From positions 186,001-250,000 of the forward strand of contig CANMLL010000001.1 of assembly GCA_947498775.1 (NCBI GenBank): a DNA stretch of 64,000 nt, written 5' to 3'. Below are positions 37,707-46,986 of the stretch, one piece after another. Source of the DNA: an uncultured Aquimarina sp. GTDB taxonomy: Bacteria > Bacteroidota > Bacteroidia > Flavobacteriales > Flavobacteriaceae. A program made the translations under genes and the position numbers. The notes beneath the pieces were generated by a model. It was not told where the DNA came from. It saw nothing but the letters and a program-made list of their open reading frames with translations, and did no database searches. How positions within the stretch are numbered: position 1 is the first letter of the stretch; every line of letters begins with the position of its first letter.

Positions 37707-38255
37707 TTATAAAGAAACTCCGACTAAAACACCGATTCCAACACCACCAATTGCAAAAAGTATTTTTTCAAAAGCACTCTTTCTACGTTGACGCTTTGCG
37801 TTCTTTTCGACAATTTCAAGGCTGTTTGAGGCTTTTTCCAAACTATTTAGTGTAAAGTCTAAAGCTCTTTCGGTATTGGACAGCGTAGTTTGCATCCTTT
37901 TATAAACTTCTAAATCAAGGCTATCTGAGGTTTTAAAATTAATATTTAATTGACGCTCAAGTTCTATGTTCCTACTTAGCGTTTCACTGTATTTTTCTAT
38001 CAAAGATTGAGTCATCTTGTCTTGCTCTAGCGTACTTAGATATACATCTTTAATAGCCAAAAAAGATTTTCTGTTTACCAAAAAAATATCGGGTGTACGA
38101 AATACATAGAGACTGTCTTTTTTAACAGTAAATGGCTCTCCTTTGCGATCTTCATAAGATTCAGGGATTTCAATAATTTTTTGTCCATCGATATCCTGAC
38201 CAAAAGAAAAAGAAACCGAGCATATCAAAAGAACGAAGAATAATAAGTTTTTCAT
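37707..38255 (-). CDS. Hypothetical exported coiled-coil protein
   Basis: This 182-aa protein has a signal peptide (LLFFVLLICSVSFSFGQ), a charged helical middle (about 80-155, with LEKASNSLEIVEKNAKRQRR) and a C-terminal glycine-rich membrane segment (FAIGGVGIGVLVGV). This topology suggests a periplasmic coiled coil anchored at its C-terminus. No family was recognised. It resembles phage-spanin or small cell-envelope proteins only in shape. Confidence 0.6.
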   Translation of the reverse strand: MKNLLFFVLLICSVSFSFGQDIDGQKIIEIPESYEDRKGEPFTVKKDSLYVFRTPDIFLVNRKSFLAIKDVYLSTLEQDKMTQSLIEKYSETLSRNIELERQLNINFKTSDSLDLEVYKRMQTTLSNTERALDFTLNSLEKASNSLEIVEKNAKRQRRKSAFEKILFAIGGVGIGVLVGVSL

Positions 38256-38321
38256 GATGTTGTGAATTGAAAATAATTATTGTACTACAAAACATTCATT
38301 ATTTAGAATGCTCTGAATGAA

Positions 38322-38705
38322 TTAATTTATGCCGAAAAGACTATTTATTAAGGCCTTATCTTCGGCCAATTTGTCATTGGTAAATTTTATGGAATCCTTA
38401 ATGCGTTGTAATTCCTCCCAATCTTTTGCATTCTTCTTTTTAAAATCGAATATTAGAGAATCTCGTTTATGAATAAGAAGATCTTTTTGAAGTTTCATTT
38501 TTTGAAACTCTTCTTTAGAAGTTTCTAACTCGGCTTTGGTTGTTTTTAAGGTTTCTTCAGAGGTTTTTAGTTCCTGCTGTGTGATGTTTAATTGTTGTTG
38601 AATAACTTCCCATTTGGATCCAGAACTAAAAGACATATATCCTATAATGACCAAAAACAGAAGTGCTACAATTTGTAAGATAGTATTGGTATTGATATTT
38701 TTCAT
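38322..38705 (-). CDS. Hypothetical membrane-anchored coiled-coil protein
   Basis: This 127-aa protein has one N-terminal transmembrane segment (ILQIVALLFLVIIGYMSF) and then a long heptad-like helix. A Thr/Glu/Lys repeat is visible: LKTSEETLKTT, then KAELETSKEEF. No recognised family. It is next to another coiled-coil envelope protein on the same strand, 66 bp apart, so the two may form an operon. Confidence 0.6.
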   Translation of the reverse strand: MKNINTNTILQIVALLFLVIIGYMSFSSGSKWEVIQQQLNITQQELKTSEETLKTTKAELETSKEEFQKMKLQKDLLIHKRDSLIFDFKKKNAKDWEELQRIKDSIKFTNDKLAEDKALINSLFGIN

Positions 38706-38955
38706 AGGTTGTTTTTTGTGTTGAGAACTTCTTTCACAAGTCGGTTAACTTTTGCTGAAGAGTAAATGTAAGTATTTTATTTTTTTTATACATGGGGGAT
38801 ACACCCCTAAAACATAGAATATATACGTATTGAAGTGGTTTAAACTTTTTATCCTGTGTAAATAAATTCTAATTTTTTTTATTCAGTCCCGGAAAATGAA
38901 ACTAGAGTTTACTATTCTTGCACTTCACAAATAGTAAAAAGATAAATAACAGAAC

Positions 38956-40161
38956 ATGAAAAAACAGTCCCTTTTGTTAGTGCTAACAATGTTAGGTATA
39001 GTGGGTTATGGTCAAATTAAATTTGAACCGGGCTATTTTATCAATACTAACGGAGAAAAAACAAATTGTCTTATTAAAAATATTGATTGGCATGATAATC
39101 CTTCCCAAATTGAATACAAATTGACAGAAGATGAAGAATCTAAAGTCGGTTATATAAGAAATATCAAAGAATTTAAAGTATCAGATCTCAAGTATATTAG
39201 AGCTACTGTCGATATCGACCTATCTAGCGAAAAATTAGATCGTTTAAGCACAAATAGAAATCCAGAGTTTCAGCAAAAAACCTTGTTTTTAAAATTACTG
39301 GTAGAAGGAAAGGCTAAATTGTATTTGTACGAAGAAGGGAACCTGAAACGCTATTTTTATCAAATTAATGACAGTAAAATTAATCAATTAGTTTATAAGC
39401 TATATGAGATCTCTTTTAATAAAATGGATAAGAACACCTTTTATAAACAGCAACTCTGGACAGACATAAAATGCGACAATATCAAGGAAAAAGATGTAAA
39501 AAGTACAAAGTATTCTAAACACAGTTTAGAAAAGTATTTTGTTAAATATAATGAATGTGTTGATCCTAACTACAGCAATAGTCAAAAGAGAGAAAAACGA
39601 GATTTATTTAATCTAAGCATAAAGCCCGGGGTTAATTTTTCTTCTTTAAGTACTCCAGAGGGTGATTTTTTTCAAGGAGTATCGGATAATAACACTACAT
39701 TTAGGATAGGGCTTGAAGGAGAGTTTATTTTACCATTTAATAAAAATAAATGGTCCATATTTGTAGAGCCTACTTATCAATACTACAAGTCTGAACAAGA
39801 GATTACAAGCTCTAATTTCCAGGGAACCACAACAAGGAAATTTACTTTGGATTATAAATCAATAGAGTTACCAGTAGGCCTTAGACATTTTATGTTTATT
39901 AATGATAAATTTAAAATTTTTGTTAATGCCGCATATGTCGTTGATTTTGAGTTTGATTCATTTTACCAGGTACAGATAGTGAACAATCCTAACCCATCAC
40001 AAGAAATCGACATCAAAAGCAGAACCAACATTATAGGTGGATTGGGTGTAAAATGGAATGATCGGCTTAGTTTAGAATCACGTTTTTCTACAAATAGAGA
40101 GATTTCTGCAGATTCGCAGTACCAAACATTTTCAATAATTTTTGGCTATACCATGTTTTAA
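38956..40161 (+). CDS. Outer-membrane beta-barrel protein (PorT-like domain)
   Basis: This 401-aa protein has a signal peptide (LLLVLTMLGIVGYGQ). Residues ~20-200 form a soluble N-terminal region with a strand pattern found in flavobacterial proteins of unknown role (FEPGYFINTNGEKTNCLIKN). The last ~190 residues look like an eight-strand barrel: FRIGLEGEFILPF, WSIFVEPTYQYY, ELPVGLRHFMF and a final strand ending IIFGYTMF with an aromatic C-terminus. Function unknown. Confidence 0.7.
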   Translation: MKKQSLLLVLTMLGIVGYGQIKFEPGYFINTNGEKTNCLIKNIDWHDNPSQIEYKLTEDEESKVGYIRNIKEFKVSDLKYIRATVDIDLSSEKLDRLSTNRNPEFQQKTLFLKLLVEGKAKLYLYEEGNLKRYFYQINDSKINQLVYKLYEISFNKMDKNTFYKQQLWTDIKCDNIKEKDVKSTKYSKHSLEKYFVKYNECVDPNYSNSQKREKRDLFNLSIKPGVNFSSLSTPEGDFFQGVSDNNTTFRIGLEGEFILPFNKNKWSIFVEPTYQYYKSEQEITSSNFQGTTTRKFTLDYKSIELPVGLRHFMFINDKFKIFVNAAYVVDFEFDSFYQVQIVNNPNPSQEIDIKSRTNIIGGLGVKWNDRLSLESRFSTNREISADSQYQTFSIIFGYTMF

Positions 40162-40287
40162 ACCAGTTCTACAAGTGATTTTTCTGAGCTCAAAAAAACC
40201 TAAGTTTAATTTCCTTAAAACTATTCATCAATTTCTTTGTTGTAGGATTTAATTGTACATTAGACCCAACCTCAAAAACCCTAAAAT

Positions 40288-40866
40288 ATGTCAGAATTTT
40301 GGCTTTATATAAAGCTTGGTTTTGGTCACGTACTTGATTGGAGTGCCTATGACCATATCTTATTTTTAATTGTACTTACTGTAGGATATACCTTCGATAA
40401 CTGGAAACGGATTTTAGTATTGATTACCCTGTTTACCTTAGGGCATACCATGTCGTTGTTTTTGGCTTCTTATGATGTAGTTTCTGTGAACGCTGGAATA
40501 GTAGAGTTTCTGATCCCACTAACCATATTAGCAACAGCAATTTTTAATGTATTGACAGCAAAAAGTGGCTCAAAAAACAGTAAAATAGGAGTTTTATATG
40601 GGGTCACTATATTTTTTGGGTTGATACATGGATTAGGGTTTTCAATATTTTTTAAACATAGTAGTGGTAGTGGCAAATTTATTTCCTTGCTCGAATTTGC
40701 TTTGGGTATAGAGCTGGCACAAATTGTAGTGGTGATTATTGTTGTTTTAATTAGCTTTATAGTGCAAACCTTTTTTAGATTTTCAAAACGAGATTGGATT
40801 CTTATTATTTCTTCGATAGTGGTAGGAATGGTAATCCCGATGCTTATGGCAAATAAAATTTGGTAA
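40288..40866 (+). CDS. HupE/UreJ family membrane protein
   Basis: This 192-aa protein has six transmembrane segments. The family signature is the pair GFGHVLDWSAYDHILFLIVL near the N-terminus and FFGLIHGLGFS at about residues 109-119. HupE and UreJ proteins are metal (nickel or cobalt) permease-like. No hydrogenase or urease genes are nearby, so the metal and role are unassigned. Confidence 0.85.
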   Translation: MSEFWLYIKLGFGHVLDWSAYDHILFLIVLTVGYTFDNWKRILVLITLFTLGHTMSLFLASYDVVSVNAGIVEFLIPLTILATAIFNVLTAKSGSKNSKIGVLYGVTIFFGLIHGLGFSIFFKHSSGSGKFISLLEFALGIELAQIVVVIIVVLISFIVQTFFRFSKRDWILIISSIVVGMVIPMLMANKIW

Positions 40867-40952
40867 TTATATAGTGCTTTCAGTTGTATTTGCCACATGG
40901 TAATAATATATTCGTACTTTGATTGTTATGAATACAGTAGTCATTCTACCCT

Positions 40953-41384
40953 ATGTCAAAGAAAAAACAACTAAAGTACGACAAAGCCTATCTAAGAATT
41001 GCAAGAGAATGGGGGAAATTATCTCATTGCGAACGAAAAAAAGTTGGTGCGGTTATTGTAAAGGATAGAATGATTATCTCAGATGGGTTTAATGGAACCC
41101 CAACTGGTTTTGAAAACCCATGCGAAGATGAAAAAGGATATACAAAGTGGTATGTGCTGCATGCAGAAGCTAATGCAATCTCTAAGGTTGCATCATCTAC
41201 ACAATCATGCAAAGGCGCAACACTTTATATCACGTTGTCACCATGTAAAGAATGTAGTAAATTGATTCATCAGGCCGGAATAAAACGGATTGTGTATCAA
41301 ATAGGATATAAAGATAATTCTGGACTGGCATTTCTTGCCAAGGCCGGAGTAGAAATAGAACAGATTACGGATTTAGAAGATTAA
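40953..41384 (+). CDS. dCMP deaminase family protein
   Basis: This 143-aa protein is a zinc deaminase. H70-A-E72 and the SPC-x-x-C pair (C98, C101) hold zinc and the catalytic Glu. The region FNGTPTGFENPCEDE matches the dCMP deaminase family substrate loop. The enzyme would turn dCMP into dUMP, feeding thymidylate synthesis. The stop overlaps the S41 protease start by one base (TAATG), so they are co-translated. ComEB-like homologues are also possible. Confidence 0.85.
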   Translation: MSKKKQLKYDKAYLRIAREWGKLSHCERKKVGAVIVKDRMIISDGFNGTPTGFENPCEDEKGYTKWYVLHAEANAISKVASSTQSCKGATLYITLSPCKECSKLIHQAGIKRIVYQIGYKDNSGLAFLAKAGVEIEQITDLED

Positions 41385-42967
41385 TGGGATATTCAAAAAA
41401 ATACTTGCCGTTGTTTTTGGGATTGGCAGTAGGAGCTGGAGTGTTTTTGGGTAGTAAATTAGATTTTAGTAACCCCTCTGCAAAATTATTCTCTTCGAAT
41501 GCCAAAAAAGAAAAACTTAATCGACTTATTGATTATATCGATTACGAATACGTTGATAATATCAATACAGATAGTATTGTTGATGTTACGGTCAATAGGA
41601 TCTTAGAAAACCTGGATCCACATTCGGTATATATCCCTCCCGAAGAATTAGAGGGAATTACAGAAAGTATGCAAGGTGATTTTATTGGGATTGGAGTGAC
41701 CTATTATCCATATAGAGATACCATATCAGTAATCAATACAATCAAAGGCGGACCAAGTGAAAAATCTGGGATCAAAGCCGGTGACAGAATCCTAATGGCA
41801 GATAAGGATACACTTTATGGAGAAAGTTTATTAAGAGATAGATTGGCAGATAAGTTGAAAGGCGAATTAAATAGTCAGGTGCAGCTTAAAGTCTATCGAA
41901 AAGGAAAAGGAGTATTTGATGTGGTCGTAAAAAGAGGTAGAGTTCCTTTGCAAAGTGTAGATGCTGCGTATAAACTTGATCAAAATATTGGTTATATTAA
42001 AATCAATCGTTTTGCCGAAACTACCTATAAAGAATTTAAAAATGCATTGGATTCTTTAAAAAGTGAAGGCGCACAAACAATGATCGTAGACCTAAGAGAT
42101 AATGGCGGAGGATTTATTGCGCCGGCCTTAAAAATGGCAGACGAATTTCTCAAGGATGATGTGCTAATTATGTTTACAAAAAACAAAAAAGGAGCCATCG
42201 AAAATAATTTTGCTACCAATAAAGGTAACTTTGAAAAAGGCCAAATTTATGTATTGATTAATGAAAATTCTGCATCAGCTAGCGAAATTTTTGCAGGAGC
42301 AATTCAAGATAACGATAGGGGGGTTATCGTTGGTAGACGTTCTTATGGCAAGGGACTTGTACAACGAGAGATGGCGTTGGGTGATGGTAGTGCTATACGG
42401 TTAACGATTTCCAGATATTATACCCCTACAGGACGCTCGATCCAAAAACCGTATACCAACGGAAATAAAGACTATTTTAATGAGTATATGGAGCGATACA
42501 AAAATGGCGAATTGCAAAATGCTGATAGTATACAAGTAGCTGACTCTTTAAAATTTAAAACTCCCGGAGGAAAAACCGTTTATGGCGGTGGAGGCATTAT
42601 TCCGGATATATTTGTAAGTAAGGATACCACTAGAGTAGGAGAGACTTTAAGTTATTTATTACGTTCTGGCCGTATGAGTCGCTACGTTTTTGAAGAATTA
42701 GATAAAAAGAGAAATTTCTATAATGAGATTACTGAAGAAGAGTTTCAAGAAAAGGTTGTGATCGATGATAATTTTGCTGAAGGTTTTATGGCCTATGCCA
42801 AAAGATTAGGGATGGAGATTTATTTGAATAATTATCAGGAACAACTTAAAAAATACCTACAAGCCACAATGGCACAACAACTTTTTGGGACAGATGCATT
42901 TGAAAAAATCATAAATAAAGATGATGAGATGATCAATAAAGTACTAGAGCTTTCTAAAGAAAAATAA
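41384..42967 (+). CDS. S41 family C-terminal processing peptidase
   Basis: This 527-aa protein has an N-terminal membrane anchor (LPLFLGLAVGAGVFLG) and a periplasmic body. A PDZ domain (about 90-170, GDFIGIGVTYYPY ... GIKAGDRI) precedes the protease core. The catalytic Ser is in ENSASASEIFAGAIQD and the Lys in SYGKGLVQ, as in Prc/CtpA. These enzymes cut unstructured C-termini in envelope quality control. It is coupled to dCMP deaminase and followed by a small membrane protein 14 bp later. Confidence 0.92.
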   Translation: MGYSKKYLPLFLGLAVGAGVFLGSKLDFSNPSAKLFSSNAKKEKLNRLIDYIDYEYVDNINTDSIVDVTVNRILENLDPHSVYIPPEELEGITESMQGDFIGIGVTYYPYRDTISVINTIKGGPSEKSGIKAGDRILMADKDTLYGESLLRDRLADKLKGELNSQVQLKVYRKGKGVFDVVVKRGRVPLQSVDAAYKLDQNIGYIKINRFAETTYKEFKNALDSLKSEGAQTMIVDLRDNGGGFIAPALKMADEFLKDDVLIMFTKNKKGAIENNFATNKGNFEKGQIYVLINENSASASEIFAGAIQDNDRGVIVGRRSYGKGLVQREMALGDGSAIRLTISRYYTPTGRSIQKPYTNGNKDYFNEYMERYKNGELQNADSIQVADSLKFKTPGGKTVYGGGGIIPDIFVSKDTTRVGETLSYLLRSGRMSRYVFEELDKKRNFYNEITEEEFQEKVVIDDNFAEGFMAYAKRLGMEIYLNNYQEQLKKYLQATMAQQLFGTDAFEKIINKDDEMINKVLELSKEK

Positions 42968-42981
42968 TAATTACCCCGTAT

Positions 42982-43287
42982 ATGTCAGAAGTACAAGAAT
43001 ATTTGGTTGCCATAGCAATTTGTTCTCCTCTTTTTTTCTTTATAATAGCAGTTGCTTTTAGACTATTGGATAATAGTGCCGCAATTTTTTTAAAGCACGA
43101 TATTCTTGTAGACACCTCCTATGTATCGGCAGATATAATCAAAGAACATATTGACAATTCTGGAGATGTAAAACTTAAAAAATCTTTAAAACGTGCACTT
43201 TTATTCAGGAAACTGCACAATTTTTTTATGATTTTGATGGTAATATCTATTCCACCGGTAATTATTGCCTGTTTCTTTCTTTTTTAG
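42982..43287 (+). CDS. Hypothetical two-helix membrane protein
   Basis: This 101-aa protein has transmembrane segments at about residues 9-28 and 79-100, with a charged loop between (HIDNSGDVKLKKSLKRALLF). No family was recognised. It starts 14 bp after the S41 protease and is probably in the same transcript. Confidence 0.6.
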   Translation: MSEVQEYLVAIAICSPLFFFIIAVAFRLLDNSAAIFLKHDILVDTSYVSADIIKEHIDNSGDVKLKKSLKRALLFRKLHNFFMILMVISIPPVIIACFFLF

Positions 43288-43409
43288 AAAAATCCTTTTA
43301 CATCAGAATTGATATTACTCGATAATCGAGATATAAATGCTCCGAGGCTTACTTCAAAATCAAAAATCAGTTTCTTGCAAATGTCTCGTGGGCTTTCCCC
43401 CGAGGTTCT

Positions 43410-43610
43410 TTACTGGCCTTTTCTTTTCTGCTGAATTTTCTTCGAGATTAGTAAAATTGACATCAATATAATAACACATGCCGAGGCGAGAACTCCAATA
43501 AGTGCCGTTTTGCTGTCTTCTGTAAAAAGGTTTTCAAAATCAAGATACATCGCGTTATAAATTATTAAAGCCAAAGCAATAACAATTAATATATAGATAA
43601 AGTATTTCAA
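43410..43610 (-). CDS. Hypothetical small two-helix membrane protein
   Basis: This 66-aa protein has two hydrophobic segments (about 3-19 and 37-56) and a basic C-terminal tail (SKKIQQKRKGQ). It lies downstream of the MarC gene on the same strand, 25 bp away, so the two are likely co-transcribed. Function unknown. Confidence 0.6.
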   Translation of the reverse strand: MKYFIYILIVIALALIIYNAMYLDFENLFTEDSKTALIGVLASACVIILMSILLISKKIQQKRKGQ

Positions 43611-43635
43611 AATAATCTATTTAAAATTATGGATG

Positions 43636-44208
43636 CTAAAATAAACCTTTAATATTGGTTGCAAACAATTTTACAGCTATTGCTAGCAAAATTACACCAA
43701 AAATCTTTCGGACTACATTAATGCCTTGTTTGCCCAAAACTTTTTCAATTTTACCCGAAGATTTTAATACAATATACACAAAGATAATATTGATTACGAT
43801 CGCAATAACAATATTAATAGTATGGTATTCGGCTCTTAAGGATAAAATTGAAGTCATAGTACCCGCACCAGCAATCAATGGAAATGCAAGAGGCACCACG
43901 GCAGCAGTTTCAGGCGCATCATCTTTATATAACTGAATGCCTAAAATCATTTCTATAGCCAGAAAAAAGATTATAAAAGAACCCGCAACGGCAAAAGAGT
44001 TAACATCTATACCAATTAGACTTAAGATCTCTTTACCAACAAACAAGAAAATAATCATCAATATAGCGGCAACTATAGATGCTTTCTCACTTTGTATGTG
44101 TCCTACTTTTTTCCGTAGGTCAATAATGATAGGAATACTTCCCACAATGTCTATTACTGCAAACAATATCATACTTGCAGTTAGGATTTCTTTAAGGTTA
44201 AAGTTCAT
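43636..44208 (-). CDS. MarC family membrane protein
   Basis: This 190-aa protein has six predicted transmembrane segments. The MarC pattern is clear: FAVIDIVGSIPIIIDLRKK in the first helix, GSFIIFFLAIEMILGIQ, and AFPLIAGAGTMTSILSLRA with the family PL-x-AGPG-like turn. MarC proteins are integral membrane proteins of uncertain role, not established drug exporters. Length is close to the family norm. Confidence 0.88.
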   Translation of the reverse strand: MNFNLKEILTASMILFAVIDIVGSIPIIIDLRKKVGHIQSEKASIVAAILMIIFLFVGKEILSLIGIDVNSFAVAGSFIIFFLAIEMILGIQLYKDDAPETAAVVPLAFPLIAGAGTMTSILSLRAEYHTINIVIAIVINIIFVYIVLKSSGKIEKVLGKQGINVVRKIFGVILLAIAVKLFATNIKGLF

Positions 44209-44307
44209 ATATTGATGGTTTCAAAATTTGTGCAAATGTAAATGACTTTATGTAATAAAGGTATTATAAAAACCTGAATAAATTATAAAAATATCTGATG
44301 TAAGAAT

Positions 44308-44315
44308 TATCTTTG
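44308..44315 (+). promoter_or_regulatory. -7 box TATCTTTG directly before the DUF3109 start
   Basis: TATCTTTG fits TAnnTTTG and ends 4 bp before the ATG at 44320, where transcription would begin at or near the A of ATG. No clear -33 TTTG is seen. This suggests a leaderless transcript. Confidence 0.35.
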
Positions 44316-44319
44316 CTCC

Positions 44320-44889
44320 ATGTTTCAACTTGGAAAAACTATTATTTCTGAAGAGATTATCGAAAAGGATTTTGTATGTAATCTCTCTGCCTGTAAAGGT
44401 GCCTGTTGCGTTGATGGAGAAGCAGGTGCGCCGCTTGAAGAATCCGAAATTCATAAACTTGAAGAGGTATATCCGATAATAAAATCATATTTACGTAAAG
44501 AAGGCATAGCATCGATCGAAAAACAAGGGGTCTATATTAAAACAGATAATGGCGAGCTGGAAACTCCATTGATCGATGGGGCAGATTGTGCCTATGTGAT
44601 TTTTGATGAAAAAGGTACCGCTATGTGTGCGATCGAAGAAGCTTACAATCAGGGAGATGTGGATTGGAAAAAACCTATTTCTTGTCATTTGTACCCCGTA
44701 AGAGTGCAGGAGTATACAGAATTCTCTGCGGTGAATTACCATAAATGGGAAATTTGCGACGATGCCTGTACATTAGGAAAAGAACTGCAAGTTCCTGTAT
44801 ATAAATTTGTAAAAGATGCGCTCATTAGAAAGTTTGGAGAAAATTGGTATCTCGAACTGGAAAAAATTGCTGCGAATTTGAAAAGATAA
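44320..44889 (+). CDS. DUF3109 family protein
   Basis: This 189-aa protein has a Cys-rich N-terminus: CNLSACKGACCVDGEAGAPL, with further Cys in ADCAYVI, MCAIEEA, SCHLYPVR and EICDDACTLG. That fits DUF3109, a Bacteroidetes family that may hold a metal or iron-sulfur cluster (related to the YkgJ CxxCC families). Function is not known. The MF-QLGKTIISE start is the family norm and a -7 box precedes it closely. Confidence 0.85.
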   Translation: MFQLGKTIISEEIIEKDFVCNLSACKGACCVDGEAGAPLEESEIHKLEEVYPIIKSYLRKEGIASIEKQGVYIKTDNGELETPLIDGADCAYVIFDEKGTAMCAIEEAYNQGDVDWKKPISCHLYPVRVQEYTEFSAVNYHKWEICDDACTLGKELQVPVYKFVKDALIRKFGENWYLELEKIAANLKR

Positions 44890-44894
44890 ATAAT

Positions 44895-45232
44895 TATCCA
44901 TAATATGTAGTAATGTAATTCTTTAGCGCCATTCCGAACCTGCCTGCATTACCCTACCATGTGTGCATAAATTTAAAAGGTATTTAAAACACCCCTATAA
45001 TCCCCTCAAGGAGATATTAATTCCCCCTTTGAAGGGGGCTGGGGGGATGTTTTGAACAAGTTTTTATCCATAATTTCGACATTCAAAAGATGTGTACACA
45101 CCGTAGTTGCATTACCGCAGGTAGGCAGGTTTATTTCAAAATCTCATTTCGTTCATAAACAATCAGTTATAATGAGAACCTGAAACGAGTTCAGGTTGAC
45201 GATTATGACATATGATATATTACGGATATTCA
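44895..45232. repeat. Dispersed hairpin-rich repeat, copy A (interrupted)
   Basis: This copy matches the repeat at 54549-54715 in opposite orientation. Shared parts are TTTAGCG-CATTCCGAACCTGCCTG at the left, and GTAGGCAGG, ATCTCATTTCG, a TATAATGAGAACCTGAA stretch and a TTCAGGTTGACGATT stretch at the right. The right end ATATTACGGATATTC (45218-45232) is nearly the inverse of the left end (ATCCATAATAT). Hairpins include AACCTGAA/TTCAGGTT. Copy A is split at 44954-45107 by another element. Confidence 0.75.
44954..45107. mobile_element. MITE-like 154-bp insertion with imperfect TIRs and 9-bp target duplication
   Basis: TGCATTACC occurs at 44945-44953 and again at 45108-45116; copy B has it once, at the same place in the repeat. 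Between the two lies 154 bp starting CTACCATGTGTGCA and ending, in reverse complement, with CTACGGTGTGTACA after one extra base (15 of 21 terminal positions match). Inside is a hairpin CCCCCTT-TG-AAGGGGG (about 45023-45038). It encodes no protein. The shape is that of a non-autonomous MITE moved by a transposase elsewhere. Confidence 0.7.
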
Positions 45233-45238
45233 AAAAAG

Positions 45239-45637
45239 ATAATCCTTGATTGTATTTAAAAAAGGGTTTTTTTAAAATTTTTCTTTCCCTTTTTTGTTAA
45301 AAAACGAAGATTTTTTGGCTACGGTTTTGCCGTAATTTGGCTATTAATGAGTATTGTGATTTTGAGTCAAAAAAACCTGTGAATAAGTGTGGAATAAGGA
45401 CTTAAGGCGGTTGCTAACATAGGTGTTGACATCTTTCAGAAATCTATTTAAAAACCTGAAAATCAATTATTTAAATGTTATTTCTGTTTTGCCTGTAAAG
45501 CCTTTCAATTTTTCTTCGTGTTGAAAACTTTGTTGAAAACGTTTGCTAACTTTCAGTAGAACTTTTGACCTATTTCGTGATCTTTGTAAGACCCTTTGAA
45601 AAGAAAAATTCTTAAAAAAACAGCTAAAAAAATTAAA
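45239..45637 (+). promoter_or_regulatory. nrdB upstream region with paired 10-bp direct repeats
   Basis: This gap holds no gene. TGTTGAAAAC occurs at 45519-45528 and 45531-45540, a 12-bp period, about 100 bp before the nrdB ATG. Two sequences resembling DnaA boxes with one change (TGTGAATAA at 45378-45386, TGTGGAATAA at 45388-45397) lie further upstream. The tandem repeats may be an operator for ribonucleotide reductase control. No clean TAnnTTTG box was found. Confidence 0.35.
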
Positions 45638-46615
45638 ATGAGCGCCGTAGAACCTATTTTACAAGAAAACAAAGACCGATTCGTGATTTTTCCAATTCAA
45701 CACCACGATATTTGGGAGTGGTATAAAAAATCAGAAGCTAGTTTTTGGACGGCAGAGGAAATTGACCTACATCAGGATATTACTGACTGGTCAACCAAAC
45801 TTACCGATGACGAAAGGTATTTTATCAAACATATTTTAGCATTTTTTGCTGCATCAGATGGGATTGTAAACGAAAACCTTGCAGAAAATTTTGTAAACGA
45901 AGTACAATATAGCGAAGCCAAGTTTTTCTATGGTTTCCAGATCATGATGGAAAATATTCATTCTGAAACCTATTCATTACTTATCGATACTTATGTTAAG
46001 GATGAAAAAGAGAAAGACGTTTTATTTAATGCAATTGAAAATTTTCCTGCTATTAAGAAAAAAGCAGATTGGGCATTAAAATGGATTGAGTCTGATTCTT
46101 TTGCCGAACGTTTGATCGCATTTGCAGCGGTTGAAGGGATTTTCTTTTCAGGAGCCTTTTGTTCTATTTTCTGGTTAAAGAAAAGAGGATTAATGCCTGG
46201 ACTTACGTTTTCTAATGAGTTAATTTCTAGAGACGAAGGAGTACACTGTGATTTTGCGGTACACCTCCATAATAAGCATTTGGTAAATAAAGTGCCAAAA
46301 GAAAGAATTCGCGCGATTTTGGTGGATGCATTAAATATTGAAAGAGAATTTATTACAGAATCTCTTCCGGTAAGTTTAATTGGTATGAACTCAAAACTGA
46401 TGACACAATATCTGGAGTTTGTGACAGATAGATTATTGGTCGAATTAGAGTGTGAAAAAGAATATGGTACTGCAAATCCATTTGATTTTATGGATATGAT
46501 CTCCCTGCAAGGGAAAACCAATTTCTTTGAGAAGCGAGTTTCAGAATATCAAAAAGCAGGGGTACTTAATAAAGATACCGAAGACAATAAAATAAGTTTT
46601 GATGCCGATTTTTAA
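45638..46615 (+). CDS. nrdB: Ribonucleotide-diphosphate reductase subunit beta (class Ia)
   Basis: This is a 325-aa protein from ATG 45638 ([14 protein letters not shown]). The open frame begins 14 codons upstream at a TTG, but the Lys-rich extension is unlikely. R2-type di-iron ligands are visible in ENLAENF, in [11 protein letters not shown] and in [15 protein letters not shown]. NrdB holds the tyrosyl radical and di-iron centre and works with NrdA, encoded 371 bp downstream, to make deoxyribonucleotides. Length fits the class Ia bacterial R2. Confidence 0.95.
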   Translation: MSAVEPILQENKDRFVIFPIQHHDIWEWYKKSEASFWTAEEIDLHQDITDWSTKLTDDERYFIKHILAFFAASDGIVNENLAENFVNEVQYSEAKFFYGFQIMMENIHSETYSLLIDTYVKDEKEKDVLFNAIENFPAIKKKADWALKWIESDSFAERLIAFAAVEGIFFSGAFCSIFWLKKRGLMPGLTFSNELISRDEGVHCDFAVHLHNKHLVNKVPKERIRAILVDALNIEREFITESLPVSLIGMNSKLMTQYLEFVTDRLLVELECEKEYGTANPFDFMDMISLQGKTNFFEKRVSEYQKAGVLNKDTEDNKISFDADF

Positions 46616-46986
46616 TTGAAGAAAACCCTGCAGTAAGCAGCAAAATCTTCAAGGTTGTCATTCCAGCGTAGGCTGGAATCTAGAATCCTTCAAAATAATA
46701 ATATATTCATTCTGAGCTAGTCAAAAACATTTCTTCTGTTTAATTCAGATTAGCTCAGTTTGATACAGCTTTGAAAAAGCAGTACAAAAATAAGGACGGG
46801 AAAAAGTCGCAGTATTGTATTTTATGTATAGAAGCACTCTTATTTTAGAATTAAGAGGTTTCTTTTTAGCACCTAATTTTAAAAAGGTATTAATACAATT
46901 AGCTGACTTTTAGAATATAAAAAATTAGTAAGACGAATTAACATCAACTTCTTCATAAGAAGAAAATTTAAAAACCAAAAAGACGT
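46616..46986. other. nrdB-nrdA intergenic region with a dispersed hairpin
   Basis: No gene is seen in these 371 bp. ATTCCAGC (46660-46667) and GCTGGAAT (46672-46679) form an 8-bp stem with a GTAG loop, preceded by GTTGTC. This is the widespread bacterial GTCATTCC...GGAAT-type intergenic hairpin. It may reduce read-through between nrdB and nrdA. No strong -7 box was found before nrdA. Confidence 0.5.

Noticed and set aside
38791..38808. GGGGG-ATACA-CCCC hairpin before the 401-aa barrel gene
   Set aside because: The stem is only four base pairs and no T-run follows, so I cannot call it a terminator.
45378..45397. Two sequences close to the DnaA box, upstream of nrdB
   Set aside because: Each has a change from TGTGGATAA, there are only two, and no dnaA, dnaN or other origin genes are nearby, so I do not call an origin.
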